64,000 nt of DNA from Roseibium album (GTDB lineage Bacteria > Pseudomonadota > Alphaproteobacteria > Rhizobiales > Stappiaceae), in the NCBI GenBank assembly GCA_001404055.1, contig CXTY01000004.1, positions 62,001 to 126,000 on the forward strand, read 5' to 3'. The position numbers and the translations under genes were made by a program. How positions within the stretch are numbered: the stretch's first letter is position 1; each line of letters starts with the position of its first letter. The notes under the pieces were generated by a model that did not search any database, was not told the DNA's origin, and was given only the letters and a program-made list of their open reading frames with translations. Positions 19,121 through 27,189 of the stretch are shown in pieces.

Positions 19121-19692
19121 GCGGCTGCACCTTTCCGTCTGCGAAATTGCTCGAGCCGCGCGGTTGCTTCCGCCGCTGCACTGCGAATATCTGATGTTCT
19201 GCTGCGCGGCCGCTCCGCTTCGGCTGCAGGCCGTGCTGGCAGGGACTCAGCTGGAGCGTAGCCCGTTGCTTGTCCGCCATATACCGAAGCATCTGGGTGC
19301 GCGGGTCCACGCACTGAATAAGGATCGGTGGTAGGTGCAGGTTCCCGTTGACCGGAAGCGGTTCGAGCGGCTTCAGCAATCTGGGTAATTCTGGAAAATA
19401 TCTTCTCGCCTTCGCCAACTTGATCAGCCAATGTATTGGACATTGACTCAGCCTGATTGAGGCGGCTGCCAAGGGTCTTGTCGGCTTCAGCAGCCGTGGT
19501 CTTGAGACCGAGAATGGCGCGTTCGGCAATTTCCGTCGCAGTCATCAATTCAGAGATTGTTGCACGCAGAACTTCTTCGTCCGCACGGAGCCTTTGCAAT
19601 CGCCGGTTCAGCACCCAGCAATACCCGATGGTTATCAGCAGCAGTACTGCCACCAAACCTTCAATGATCATCCCGAGTGGCAAAGTACTCAT
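19117..19692 (-). CDS. DUF6468 flagellar-locus membrane protein
   Basis: 191 aa from the ATG at 19692, which overlaps the fliM stop (ATGA). A single N-terminal membrane helix (LGMIIEGLVAVLLLITIGYC) is followed by a helical, probably coiled-coil region (LRADEEVLRATISELMTATE; ETAAEADKTLGSR-like pattern) and a low-complexity tail with Pro, Ala, Arg. It appears to belong to the DUF6468 family found between fliM and a MotE gene in alphaproteobacteria; function unknown. Longer in-frame starts exist but run back into fliM without a ribosome binding site. Confidence 0.75.
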   Translation of the reverse strand: MSTLPLGMIIEGLVAVLLLITIGYCWVLNRRLQRLRADEEVLRATISELMTATEIAERAILGLKTTAAEADKTLGSRLNQAESMSNTLADQVGEGEKIFSRITQIAEAARTASGQREPAPTTDPYSVRGPAHPDASVYGGQATGYAPAESLPARPAAEAERPRSRTSDIRSAAAEATARLEQFRRRKGAAA

Positions 19693-20927
19693 GGTTGCTC
19701 CATTTCGTTCTGCATGGCCCGCTCGAAAGCTGCCAGACTCATTTTTGGCTTTCGCAAATTCTTTGCGACCTGGATAGCAATGGAATCTTCCGCTTTTCCC
19801 AAAGTGCCTTCGGTAAGTGGAATGTTGCCGCACTTGATAGTGACCGGATCGGCTGGATCGACATCGAAGATCAGGGTCTGCCCGACATCCAAGCTCAAGA
19901 CCCGGCTGAGCGGCAGATACGTTTCATAAAGAACCGCATCGACCTCGATTTCGGCTGCATGTATTTCGCTCGCCAAATGCCCTTCCCAGACCGGATCGCG
20001 ACCGAATTTCTCGCCCATGAACATCTGGAGCAGCAGATCACGGATCGGCTCCAAAGTTGCATAGGGCACCATGATTTCGATGGAACCACCGCGGTCTTCC
20101 ATGTCGATCCGGAGTTCGACAAGAATGGCCGCATTGGCCGGCCGGGAGATCGCCGCAAAACGCGGGTTGGTTTCAAGGCGTTCCAGATTGAAGTGAACCG
20201 GAGACAGTGGTGCAAAAGCCTGTTCGGCATCCTGAAGGATCAGAGACACCATCTGCTGCACAAGACCTGTTTCGATAGTCGTGTAGGGCCGTCCTTCAAC
20301 ACGTACGGCAGATGTTCCGCGGCCACCGCCCAGCAGGACGTCAATGATCGAATAAATCAGACTTGATTCAACAGTAATCAGACCAAAGCCATCCCACTCT
20401 TCAGCTTTGAAGACGCCAAGAATAGCCGGCAGCGGGATAGAATTCAGGTAGTCGCCAAAGCGAACAGAACTAATTGAATCCAAAGATACTTCCACGTTGT
20501 CAGACGTGAAGTTGCGTAAAGATGTTGTGGTCAGGCGCACTAACCTGTCGAAAACAATCTCGAGCATCGGCAGACGCTCATAGGAGACCATCGCCGAGTT
20601 GATAAGTGCACGGATCCCGCTCTGGTCACCGGCAATCGTGTCTTCAATGTTAAACCCAAGGAGGTTATCGATTTCCTCCTGGTTGAGAACACGATCAGCG
20701 CCGCGCGTGGCATTTTCCAGATCCGGCTCACTGTCATCGATCATGGCCGCCCATTGAGCCGCCATGTCATCTGAGCTTCCGGCGCCCTGCTCCTCAAGAG
20801 CAGCACCCCAGGCGGCGGCTAGGTCATCATCGTCCTCACCACCAGCCCCTTGCTCTGCCAAAGCAGCGCCCCAGGCATCAGCCATGTCCTCTTCGGACAG
20901 GTCATCTTCGTCGTCGACACTCGCCAT
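19689..20927 (-). CDS. fliM: Flagellar switch protein FliM with repeat-bearing N-terminal extension
   Basis: 412 aa, against about 320-340 for most FliM. The motif normally at the extreme N-terminus for CheY-P contact (LNQEEIDNLLGF) begins only at residue 81. Before it lie about 80 acidic residues with two close and one degenerate copies of a unit D-[LM]-A-x-A-W-G-A-A-L-x-E-Q-G-A-G (about 14-29, 35-50, 54-68). The middle domain (RLPMLEIVFDRLVRLTTTSLRN, ESSLIYSIIDVLLGGGRG) and the C-terminal SpoA domain (LPLSRVLSLDVGQTLIFD) are intact. FliM forms the C ring with FliG and FliN and controls rotation direction. It follows fliL by 8 bp. Confidence 0.97.
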   Translation of the reverse strand: MASVDDEDDLSEEDMADAWGAALAEQGAGGEDDDDLAAAWGAALEEQGAGSSDDMAAQWAAMIDDSEPDLENATRGADRVLNQEEIDNLLGFNIEDTIAGDQSGIRALINSAMVSYERLPMLEIVFDRLVRLTTTSLRNFTSDNVEVSLDSISSVRFGDYLNSIPLPAILGVFKAEEWDGFGLITVESSLIYSIIDVLLGGGRGTSAVRVEGRPYTTIETGLVQQMVSLILQDAEQAFAPLSPVHFNLERLETNPRFAAISRPANAAILVELRIDMEDRGGSIEIMVPYATLEPIRDLLLQMFMGEKFGRDPVWEGHLASEIHAAEIEVDAVLYETYLPLSRVLSLDVGQTLIFDVDPADPVTIKCGNIPLTEGTLGKAEDSIAIQVAKNLRKPKMSLAAFERAMQNEMEQP

Positions 20928-20935
20928 CTAATTCA

Positions 20936-21448
20936 TCACTGAACAAGGATTTCCTTGAACAGAACTCCTTCAACCCTTGCCGGATAGACCGACAAATTGA
21001 TCCGCCTGAGCAATTCTTCCTTCAAACGGAACAAACCGGCAGACCCTTCCAGGTCCGCAGGGCGTAATTCGCGCAAATAGATTTGAAACGCATCCAGGAT
21101 GCGGGGCAGAAACGGCTGTATCTGATCTATCATTGCACGATTTTCGACTTCCAGCGCGATACGAACCTTCAGATAAGTCGTACGCCCCTCCGTCGCCAAA
21201 TTCACTGTCATCTCCGGCAAGTCAAAAAAGACAACCGGTTTTTGCACTTCCTGCGGCATGGCCGGATCACTGGAGATCATTGTCGGTGCGCTTGGCCCTG
21301 ACAGGAAATAATAAGCAGCACCACCAACGACGAGCAAAACAACCAGACCGATGGCGCCAAACAGAATGAGCTTCTTCTTGCCACCACTGACAAGCCCTTC
21401 CGTTCCTTCTTCGCCGTCTTCGCCAGCGGCGGCAGTTTCATCAGCCAT
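20936..21448 (-). CDS. fliL: Flagellar basal body protein FliL
   Basis: 170 aa. A short cytoplasmic, acidic N-terminus is followed by one membrane helix (KLILFGAIGLVVLLVVGGAA, about 26-46) and a periplasmic domain (FFDLPEMTVNLATEGRTTYL, KVRIALEV) ending in the family-typical EGVLFKEILVQ. FliL surrounds the stator units and stabilises motor torque. It is the first gene of fliL-fliM-DUF6468-motE-like-TPR. A degenerate CtrA-type box (21512-21527) lies upstream. Confidence 0.95.
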   Translation of the reverse strand: MADETAAAGEDGEEGTEGLVSGGKKKLILFGAIGLVVLLVVGGAAYYFLSGPSAPTMISSDPAMPQEVQKPVVFFDLPEMTVNLATEGRTTYLKVRIALEVENRAMIDQIQPFLPRILDAFQIYLRELRPADLEGSAGLFRLKEELLRRINLSVYPARVEGVLFKEILVQ

Positions 21449-21511
21449 TCCGCACTCCGTTCCAGTCAGCCCACGCTCGCGCGCGCTTATTTATTACTAA
21501 AGTGTTAATGG

Positions 21512-21527
21512 TTAACGAAAGGTTACC
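21512..21527. promoter_or_regulatory. Near-consensus CtrA-type box between fliL and flgF
   Basis: TTAA-CGAAAGG-TTAC: one base off TTAA-N7-TTAA. It lies 64-79 bp upstream of fliL in a tract rich in TTAAC half-sites (21500-21540). It could serve fliL. The weaker match and the abundance of TTAA words lower confidence. Confidence 0.35.
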
Positions 21528-21645
21528 GAACCATTAACGCGAGTCACCGGGCAAAAATTGCCAACCAGTTAACTTCTGCCGGAATCTCTTGCCGTGCGCA
21601 TCCTTCCCGTTTGGTTTTTACCCAGATTTCCCAACGATTTAAAAA

Positions 21646-21662
21646 CTGGCACGCTACATGCA
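21646..21662 (+). promoter_or_regulatory. Sigma-54 (RpoN) promoter of flgF operon
   Basis: CTGGCACGCTACATGCA: the -24 element CTGGCACG and -12 element ATGCA have the obligatory GG and GC ten bases apart; the only departure from YTGGCACG-N4-TTGC is ATGC for TTGC. It lies about 73 bp upstream of flgF, as in sigma-54/FlbD-dependent flagellar operons of Caulobacter. Confidence 0.7.
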
Positions 21663-21734
21663 TTAACCTTAACGAGCCCGCAGATCTGGGGAGATCAGCA
21701 GGCTTTTCGGGGAGCATGAAGGGATACGTTCACT

Positions 21735-22475
21735 ATGGAGAACGCTCAACTAGTTGCCTTATCGAGGCAATCGATTTTACGAAATCATCTGGACGTGATC
21801 GCCAACAACATGGCGAACATCAATACGTCCGGTTATAAATCGCAAAATCTACACTTCGCGGAATACATCATGCCGACCGCCGATGCAGGAGCATTCGCGC
21901 CGCAAGATAGTGAAATTTCTTATGTAGATATGTTCACCACGCGAACGAACTTCGATCACGGTTCAATCAAGCTGACCGAAAATGACTTCGACCTTGCTTT
22001 GAACAGTGACGGTTTCTTTTCTATCCAGCTTGAAGACGGAACCGAGGCCTATACGCGCAATGGCGCGTTCCGGGTCGACTCTACCGGACAATTGATTTCC
22101 TCCGAAGGCCTCGCCGTCATGACAGACGGTGGCCCAATCAGCTTTTCTGTCGAAGACGGGCTTGTTGAAATCGCAGCCGACGGAACAATTGCAACTGAAC
22201 TTGGCGTCCGCGGCAAGATCAAGGTTGTCGATTTTGAAGACGTACGGACGTTGGAGAAGATCGGCGAAACCATGTTCAAGGGTAGAGATCCCATTCAGGC
22301 CGCAGAGGTGCGCATGATCCAGGGCGCCGTTGAAAACTCCAATGTGTATGGCGTCACTGAAGTTACCCGATTGATCGAAGTCACCCGCGCCTACGACGCG
22401 ACTTCCAAAGTCGTGAAAGATCTAGACGAGCTGCGCCAGCAGGCAATCTCGGTACTTGGCAAAATTCAGGCCTAA
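21735..22475 (+). CDS. flgF: Flagellar proximal rod protein FlgF
   Basis: 246 aa. The N-terminal motif ALSRQSILRNHLDVIANNMANINTSGYK and the C-terminal VTRAYDATSKVVKDLDELRQ are typical of the rod/hook family. FlgF is distinguished from FlgG by lacking the FlgG-type start and by its place before flgG. It is the first gene of flgF-flgG-flgA-flgH, behind a sigma-54 promoter. Confidence 0.96.
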   Translation: MENAQLVALSRQSILRNHLDVIANNMANINTSGYKSQNLHFAEYIMPTADAGAFAPQDSEISYVDMFTTRTNFDHGSIKLTENDFDLALNSDGFFSIQLEDGTEAYTRNGAFRVDSTGQLISSEGLAVMTDGGPISFSVEDGLVEIAADGTIATELGVRGKIKVVDFEDVRTLEKIGETMFKGRDPIQAAEVRMIQGAVENSNVYGVTEVTRLIEVTRAYDATSKVVKDLDELRQQAISVLGKIQA

Positions 22476-22496
22476 CCGGCTTTAAGGACGAATACG

Positions 22497-23279
22497 ATGA
22501 AAGCACTCCATATAGCCGCCACTGGCATGAAAGCCCAGGAACTCAACGTCGAGGTAATCTCGAACAACGTTGCCAACATGCGGACAACCGGGTTCAAGAA
22601 ACAACGGGCTGACTTCCAGGACCTTCTTTACCAGAATCTGCGCCGAATGGGCACTGAGACCTCCGAAGCTGGAACAATTGTACCGACTGGTATTCAGATC
22701 GGTTCAGGTGTCAAGCTCGCCTCTACAGCTCGCATCATGTCACAAGGTTCACTGGAACAGACCAGCAAGGAACTTGACGTGGCGATCCGCGGAGAGGGTT
22801 TCTTTCAGATTGACCTTCCAGACGGAACGACAGCATTTACCCGCGATGGTTCCTTTGAGCGGGACGCCGATGGCCAACTGGTGACCGTTGATGGTTATAC
22901 CGTCAATCCCGGCATTACGATCCCTGAAACCACGCAGGACATCACGATTTCCAACACTGGTACAGTTCAAGGTGTCGACCAGACAGGTACCACTGTTCAG
23001 CTTGGTCAGCTTCAGCTGGCTCGCTTTGTGAACAAGGCGGGTTTGGAAGCAATCGGTGACAACCTGTTTCTGGAAACAGATGCCAGCGGTGCTGCCGAGG
23101 CCGGTAACCCCGGCGACAGCGGTTTTGGCAATGTCCAGCAGTATTTCCTGGAAATGGCCAATGTGGACGCGGTCACCGAAATCGCCGACCTCATTTCAGC
23201 CCAGCGCGCATATGAGATGAACTCCCAGATCATCCAGGCCGCTGATGAAATGTACTCCACCACTACCAACCTCCGCTAA
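22497..23279 (+). CDS. flgG: Flagellar distal rod protein FlgG
   Basis: 260 aa, the normal FlgG length. The start MKALHIAATGMKAQELNVEVISNNVANMRTTGFKKQ-type motif and the conserved C-terminus (ISAQRAYEMNSQIIQAADEM) are diagnostic. The start ATG has AAGGA 8 nt upstream. The distal rod passes through the P and L rings whose genes (flgI, flgH) are also in the window. Confidence 0.98.
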   Translation: MKALHIAATGMKAQELNVEVISNNVANMRTTGFKKQRADFQDLLYQNLRRMGTETSEAGTIVPTGIQIGSGVKLASTARIMSQGSLEQTSKELDVAIRGEGFFQIDLPDGTTAFTRDGSFERDADGQLVTVDGYTVNPGITIPETTQDITISNTGTVQGVDQTGTTVQLGQLQLARFVNKAGLEAIGDNLFLETDASGAAEAGNPGDSGFGNVQQYFLEMANVDAVTEIADLISAQRAYEMNSQIIQAADEMYSTTTNLR

Positions 23280-23285
23280 GACGGG

Positions 23286-24278
23286 ATGACTGAGATGATG
23301 AAACATCTTTTAAAAGTCGTGATCGGTCTGATGCTTGTCGGGCTCACCAACAGCGTGGCGTTGGCTAACGATCGTCCAGTATTACGGTCACAGGTTATGA
23401 CCCTGTCCGAGATCGTTACGATCGGTGACTTTTATTCCAATTCTGGCCCCCTCGCCTTCAAACCACTGTTCCGCGCTCCGGATCTGGGCACATCAGGAAA
23501 CGTATCGGCAACAGTTGTTGCCGAGCGTGCCCGGGCAGCGGGTCTTGCAACGGCAGGCACGGACGGTCTTCGCAGCGTTGTGGTGCACCGTGGTGCCACC
23601 AGGCTCGATCGCGATCAACTGGCAGGTCTTGTACGCAAGGCATTGAGCGATAGAAATGCAAGTATCGATGCCACCAAACTCGATATCCGACTGTCCCAGG
23701 CACCTGACCAGGTGCTTGCAGATCCGAAGGTCAAGGATCCGATCCGGATTGACCGGGTCGACTGGTCGCAGTCAAGCGGGCGCTTCACCGTAACTGCGAC
23801 TGTCGCTTTGGAACACGGCACCAAGTCGCTCGCCCTGTCCGGCACGGCGGTTGAAATGGTTGATATTGTTGCTCTTGCTCAACCCCTGCGCCGTGGCGAT
23901 ATCTTGAATGAAGCAGATCTCACCACTGTCCGGCTTGCACGCAAGAAAGTTCCTGCTGGTGCCTTGATGGACGCGGCAGAGGTTGTCGGCAAGGAAGCAA
24001 GGACCAACCTGCGAGCGAATGCACCCATCGCCAGAAAAGACTTTCAGCGCCCAATTCTGATCCAGAAACGCGAAAAAATCACCGTCACCTTCGATATGCC
24101 GGGCATGAAACTCACCTCTCGCGCCATCGCCATGGACGAGGGCGCCAAAGGCGATGTCATCGACATCATGAATGTCCAATCCCGTCGAATTGTACCAGCA
24201 ACTATTATATCCCGCGGCCAAGTACGTGCTGTTTCCGCAAATCCGATTGTTGCTAGCTTGAACAGCGAGACCAACTAA
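23286..24278 (+). CDS. flgA: P-ring assembly chaperone FlgA
   Basis: 330 aa. An export signal (KVVIGLMLVGLTNSVALA) precedes the mature protein. The C-terminal SAF/ChapFlgA domain shows QPLRRGDILNEADLTTVRLA and ends with the family run DVIDIMNVQSRRIVPATI. FlgA is a periplasmic chaperone for the P-ring protein FlgI. Starts at 23286, 23295 or 23298 are all possible; the first is given. Its stop TAA shares one base with the flgH ATG. Confidence 0.94.
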   Translation: MTEMMKHLLKVVIGLMLVGLTNSVALANDRPVLRSQVMTLSEIVTIGDFYSNSGPLAFKPLFRAPDLGTSGNVSATVVAERARAAGLATAGTDGLRSVVVHRGATRLDRDQLAGLVRKALSDRNASIDATKLDIRLSQAPDQVLADPKVKDPIRIDRVDWSQSSGRFTVTATVALEHGTKSLALSGTAVEMVDIVALAQPLRRGDILNEADLTTVRLARKKVPAGALMDAAEVVGKEARTNLRANAPIARKDFQRPILIQKREKITVTFDMPGMKLTSRAIAMDEGAKGDVIDIMNVQSRRIVPATIISRGQVRAVSANPIVASLNSETN

Positions 24279-25027
24279 TGCGCACTATTCGATCCAAGCA
24301 CCTGCTAGCGAGCATAGCTCTAGCCGCCCTTACAGCAGGTTGCGGTACGGCTGACCAGCTCGCCGCGGTCGGTCAGCAACCTTCGCTAAACGCGATCCAG
24401 GACCCGACAACGACACCTGGGTATCGCCCGGTTCAGATGCCAATGCCGGAACCTCAGCAGGCGCACTACAATCCAAATTCTCTCTGGCAATCTGGCAGCA
24501 GGGCGTTCTTCAAGGATCAGCGGGCAAGCCAGGTCGGCGACATCTTGACTGTTGTCGTGACGATCGATGATGAGGCTGAGATTGAGAACACCACGCAGCG
24601 CAACCGGACTGAGTCCAACGGCGCAGGTGTCGGCGGTGCGCTCGGCACGGCAATCGACACGATATTCCTGCCTGCCGGAACGGCTGCGAGCGATCTCGCC
24701 AATGTTGACAGCAACTCAAGCTTCCAGGGCGCAGGTAGTGTCGACAGGGAGGAAACTCTTCAGACGAACATTGCGGCTGTCGTGACCCAGATCCTGCCGA
24801 ACGGCAACATGGTTATCGAAGGAAGACAGGAGGTTCGTGTCAATTTTGAAGTCCGCGAACTTATCGTTGCCGGTATCGTTCGTCCGGAAGACATCACCGC
24901 CAACAACCGCATCACCAGCGAGCAGATTGCCGAAGCGCGTATTGGCTACGGTGGCCGTGGTCAGATCACAACGGTGCAACAGCCACGCGTAGGCAACCAG
25001 GTACTGGACATCCTGCTTCCATTCTAA
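24278..25027 (+). CDS. flgH: Flagellar L-ring lipoprotein FlgH
   Basis: 249 aa. A lipoprotein signal with lipobox LTAGC places the lipidated cysteine at residue 22. Conserved FlgH stretches are SLWQSGSRAFFKDQRASQVGDIL, NMVIEGRQEVRVNFE and the C-terminal DILLPF. FlgH forms the outer-membrane L ring. It overlaps flgA by one base and is the last gene of the operon, followed by two hairpins at 25061-25090 and 25102-25139. Confidence 0.97.
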   Translation: MRTIRSKHLLASIALAALTAGCGTADQLAAVGQQPSLNAIQDPTTTPGYRPVQMPMPEPQQAHYNPNSLWQSGSRAFFKDQRASQVGDILTVVVTIDDEAEIENTTQRNRTESNGAGVGGALGTAIDTIFLPAGTAASDLANVDSNSSFQGAGSVDREETLQTNIAAVVTQILPNGNMVIEGRQEVRVNFEVRELIVAGIVRPEDITANNRITSEQIAEARIGYGGRGQITTVQQPRVGNQVLDILLPF

Positions 25028-25060
25028 CGCCCACCCAGGCGTAGAGTCCCCCGGCCAGCA

Positions 25061-25090
25061 ATTGCCGAAGTGTCTAGAAACTTCGGCAAT
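25061..25090 (+). terminator. First of two hairpins behind flgH
   Basis: ATTGCCGAAGT, eight-base loop, ACTTCGGCAAT: 11-bp perfect arms 33 bp after the flgH stop. There is no T-run directly behind it, so it may protect the 3' end or act with the next hairpin. Confidence 0.5.
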
Positions 25091-25101
25091 CACGGCTGAC
25101 G

Positions 25102-25147
25102 ACGGGCACAGCATCTCGCTCCCCGAGTGCTGTGCCCGTTCTCGTTT
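25102..25147 (+). terminator. Rho-independent-like terminator of the flgFGAH operon
   Basis: ACGGGCACAGCA and TGCTGTGCCCGT form a 12-bp perfect stem (25102-25113 with 25128-25139). A further CTCG/CGAG pairing lies inside the loop, and TCTCGTTT follows. Confidence 0.65.
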
Positions 25148-25311
25148 CAAAGTGCGGTTTTCCCTTGGTGGGATATTCTGCCCCCTCCACACAAAGTTGC
25201 GGCACCCAATCGGTCAGTACTTCCCAGTCCGAATTGTTATATTTCTACTATGATCGTCTCCACGAACCCGACCTCAGCCTGCCGCTGTGGATTTGCCGGA
25301 GATAGAACAGC

Positions 25312-26076
25312 GTGACAACAACTCTCATCGTTCTCGCTCACCCGAGCCCGACTTCGTTTAATCACTCCTGGGCACAGGCAACGGAGCACGCATGCCGATC
25401 TCTCAATCAAACGGTTCTTTGGTCGGATCTCAACTCGCTTGACTTCGACCCTGTTGAGAAGGCGTCTCACTATTCCAAAACCGACCTGGTGGAACCCTAC
25501 GACGTTCTCAAAACACAGGAATCGGCATCGAACTCCGGCGCGTTGCCGCGAGACATCATCGATGAGCTCGTCAAACTCCAGCAAGCCGACAGGGTTGTCT
25601 TTCATTTTCCCATCTGGTGGTTTGCACCGCCCGCAATCCTGAAGGGCTGGTGTGAACGGGTGCTGGCAAACGGTGAACTGCATGACACCGACAACCGCTT
25701 TGACACTGGAAAATGCAGCGGAAAGTCGGCCCTTCTTTGTGTCACAACCGGTTCCAAGGCAACCGAGAGCACGTTTAATGGCAAGGAAGGTGATATCCAG
25801 ATGCTGCTCTGGCCCTTCGCCTATACACTCCGTTACTTGGGTTTTTCCGTGTTGAAACCCAAAATTATTCACGGGGTTCACGGCTACCACAAAGGGCAGG
25901 CCAAATCGGCACTCGACAAAAGGCTGCGCGAAGAGCTCTCTGCACACACGGATACAATCACTCGATTTGATAATTTGCCAAAATTGTCTTTTAACGCAGA
26001 TGAGGACTTTGACGACCAGGGACAATTACGACCGTTCGCGCCTTCTCATTCATTCTTTGTCAGGCATCAACCATAG
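25312..26076 (+). CDS. NAD(P)H dehydrogenase (quinone)-type flavoprotein
   Basis: 254 aa from a GTG at 25312, with GGAG about 10 nt upstream. The flavodoxin-2 fold is shown by TLIVLAHPSPTSFNHSW at the N-terminus and by VVFHFPIWWFAPPAILKGWCERVL, the FMN/FAD-pocket motif of the NQO/KefF/MdaB group. Members reduce quinones or act as ancillary subunits of K+ efflux systems; no kef gene is adjacent. It is cytoplasmic and monocistronic by context. Confidence 0.85.
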   Translation: MTTTLIVLAHPSPTSFNHSWAQATEHACRSLNQTVLWSDLNSLDFDPVEKASHYSKTDLVEPYDVLKTQESASNSGALPRDIIDELVKLQQADRVVFHFPIWWFAPPAILKGWCERVLANGELHDTDNRFDTGKCSGKSALLCVTTGSKATESTFNGKEGDIQMLLWPFAYTLRYLGFSVLKPKIIHGVHGYHKGQAKSALDKRLREELSAHTDTITRFDNLPKLSFNADEDFDDQGQLRPFAPSHSFFVRHQP

Positions 26077-26213
26077 ATCTTGTCTTGAAGGTGCTAAAAG
26101 TAGTTCACGTATCGACACAACAAGCATGACAAAAATACATCTGACCACGGGATGACGCAGCGGCAAATTGAGCTAGTATATTCTCTACAGAACATTTGTT
26201 CAGTGAGGTTTCA

Positions 26214-27020
26214 ATGCGGTTATTTCTTCTTTCCATTCTCGGATTTTTCCTTGCCACATCCACACCAGCTTTAAGCGCCAGCTGCGGCAACGGCGCGGCA
26301 GGATTCAACGTATGGCGGGACGCATTTATATCAAATTCCGCTCGGCATGGTCTTAAACCAAGGATCGTTCAATCCGCTTTGAAAGGTGTCACATACAACA
26401 AGAAGGTCGTCCGCCTGGATCGCAATCAGAAATCGTTCAAACTGGGCTTCAAGCAATTCTATGCAAAGCGCGTCAACAACGCGATGATCCGGCGCGGGCA
26501 GAAACTCGGTAAAACCTACGCTAGAATATTCAAAGGCATTGAGAGAAAGTATGGCGTACCGGCTCCCGTAATTCTGGCGATCTGGGGCCTGGAAACCAAC
26601 TACGGTGGTTTCAGTGGCAATATGTCCGTGCTTCGGTCATTGGCTACCCTCGCCTACGATTGCCGGCGCTCCAAGTTCTTCACAAATGAACTGGTGAATG
26701 CACTTATCATCGTTCAGCGCCGCGACATGACACCGGCGGAAATGAAAGGTGCTTGGGCCGGAGAAATCGGTCAGACACAATTTCTTGCATCCTCTTATGT
26801 CAAATATGCCGTTGACTACGACCGCGATGGGCGCCGCGATCTTGTTCGCTCGGTTCCCGACGTCCTGGCTTCAACAGCTAATTATCTCGCTAAAAAGGGA
26901 TGGCGGCGCGGTCAGGGCTGGCAGCCAGGTTCAGCGAATTACAAGGTCTTAAAAAAGTGGAACAAGGCCAGCGTTTACGTTCAAACCATTTCCGTAATGG
27001 CGACCAAGATTCAAGAATAG
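26214..27020 (+). CDS. MltB-type lytic murein transglycosylase
   Basis: 268 aa from the ATG at 26214 (GTGAGG 5 nt upstream). A signal peptide (RLFLLSILGFFLATSTPALSA) sends it to the periplasm. The SLT-family-3 domain fills the rest: catalytic Glu127 in AIWGLETNYG, then WAGEIGQTQFLASSY, VDYDRDGRRDL and VPDVLASTANYLAKKGW. It cleaves peptidoglycan with formation of anhydro-MurNAc. Placed between two blocks of flagellar genes it could open the wall for the rod, but a general wall-turnover role is equally possible. Confidence 0.9.
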   Translation: MRLFLLSILGFFLATSTPALSASCGNGAAGFNVWRDAFISNSARHGLKPRIVQSALKGVTYNKKVVRLDRNQKSFKLGFKQFYAKRVNNAMIRRGQKLGKTYARIFKGIERKYGVPAPVILAIWGLETNYGGFSGNMSVLRSLATLAYDCRRSKFFTNELVNALIIVQRRDMTPAEMKGAWAGEIGQTQFLASSYVKYAVDYDRDGRRDLVRSVPDVLASTANYLAKKGWRRGQGWQPGSANYKVLKKWNKASVYVQTISVMATKIQE

Positions 27021-27189
27021 TTCAATAGACCTCATTTCCGAGACGGAACTTGAATCTACTCCGTCACAGAAGTGTTGCCCTAACCTGAAACAACCACAGC
27101 CATGCGCTTCAAACCAACGCATGGTCATGATTGCTTTTCTTCAAAAAACCACTTTAGATTGAAACTCATAACAAAAAACGGGAGCCACA

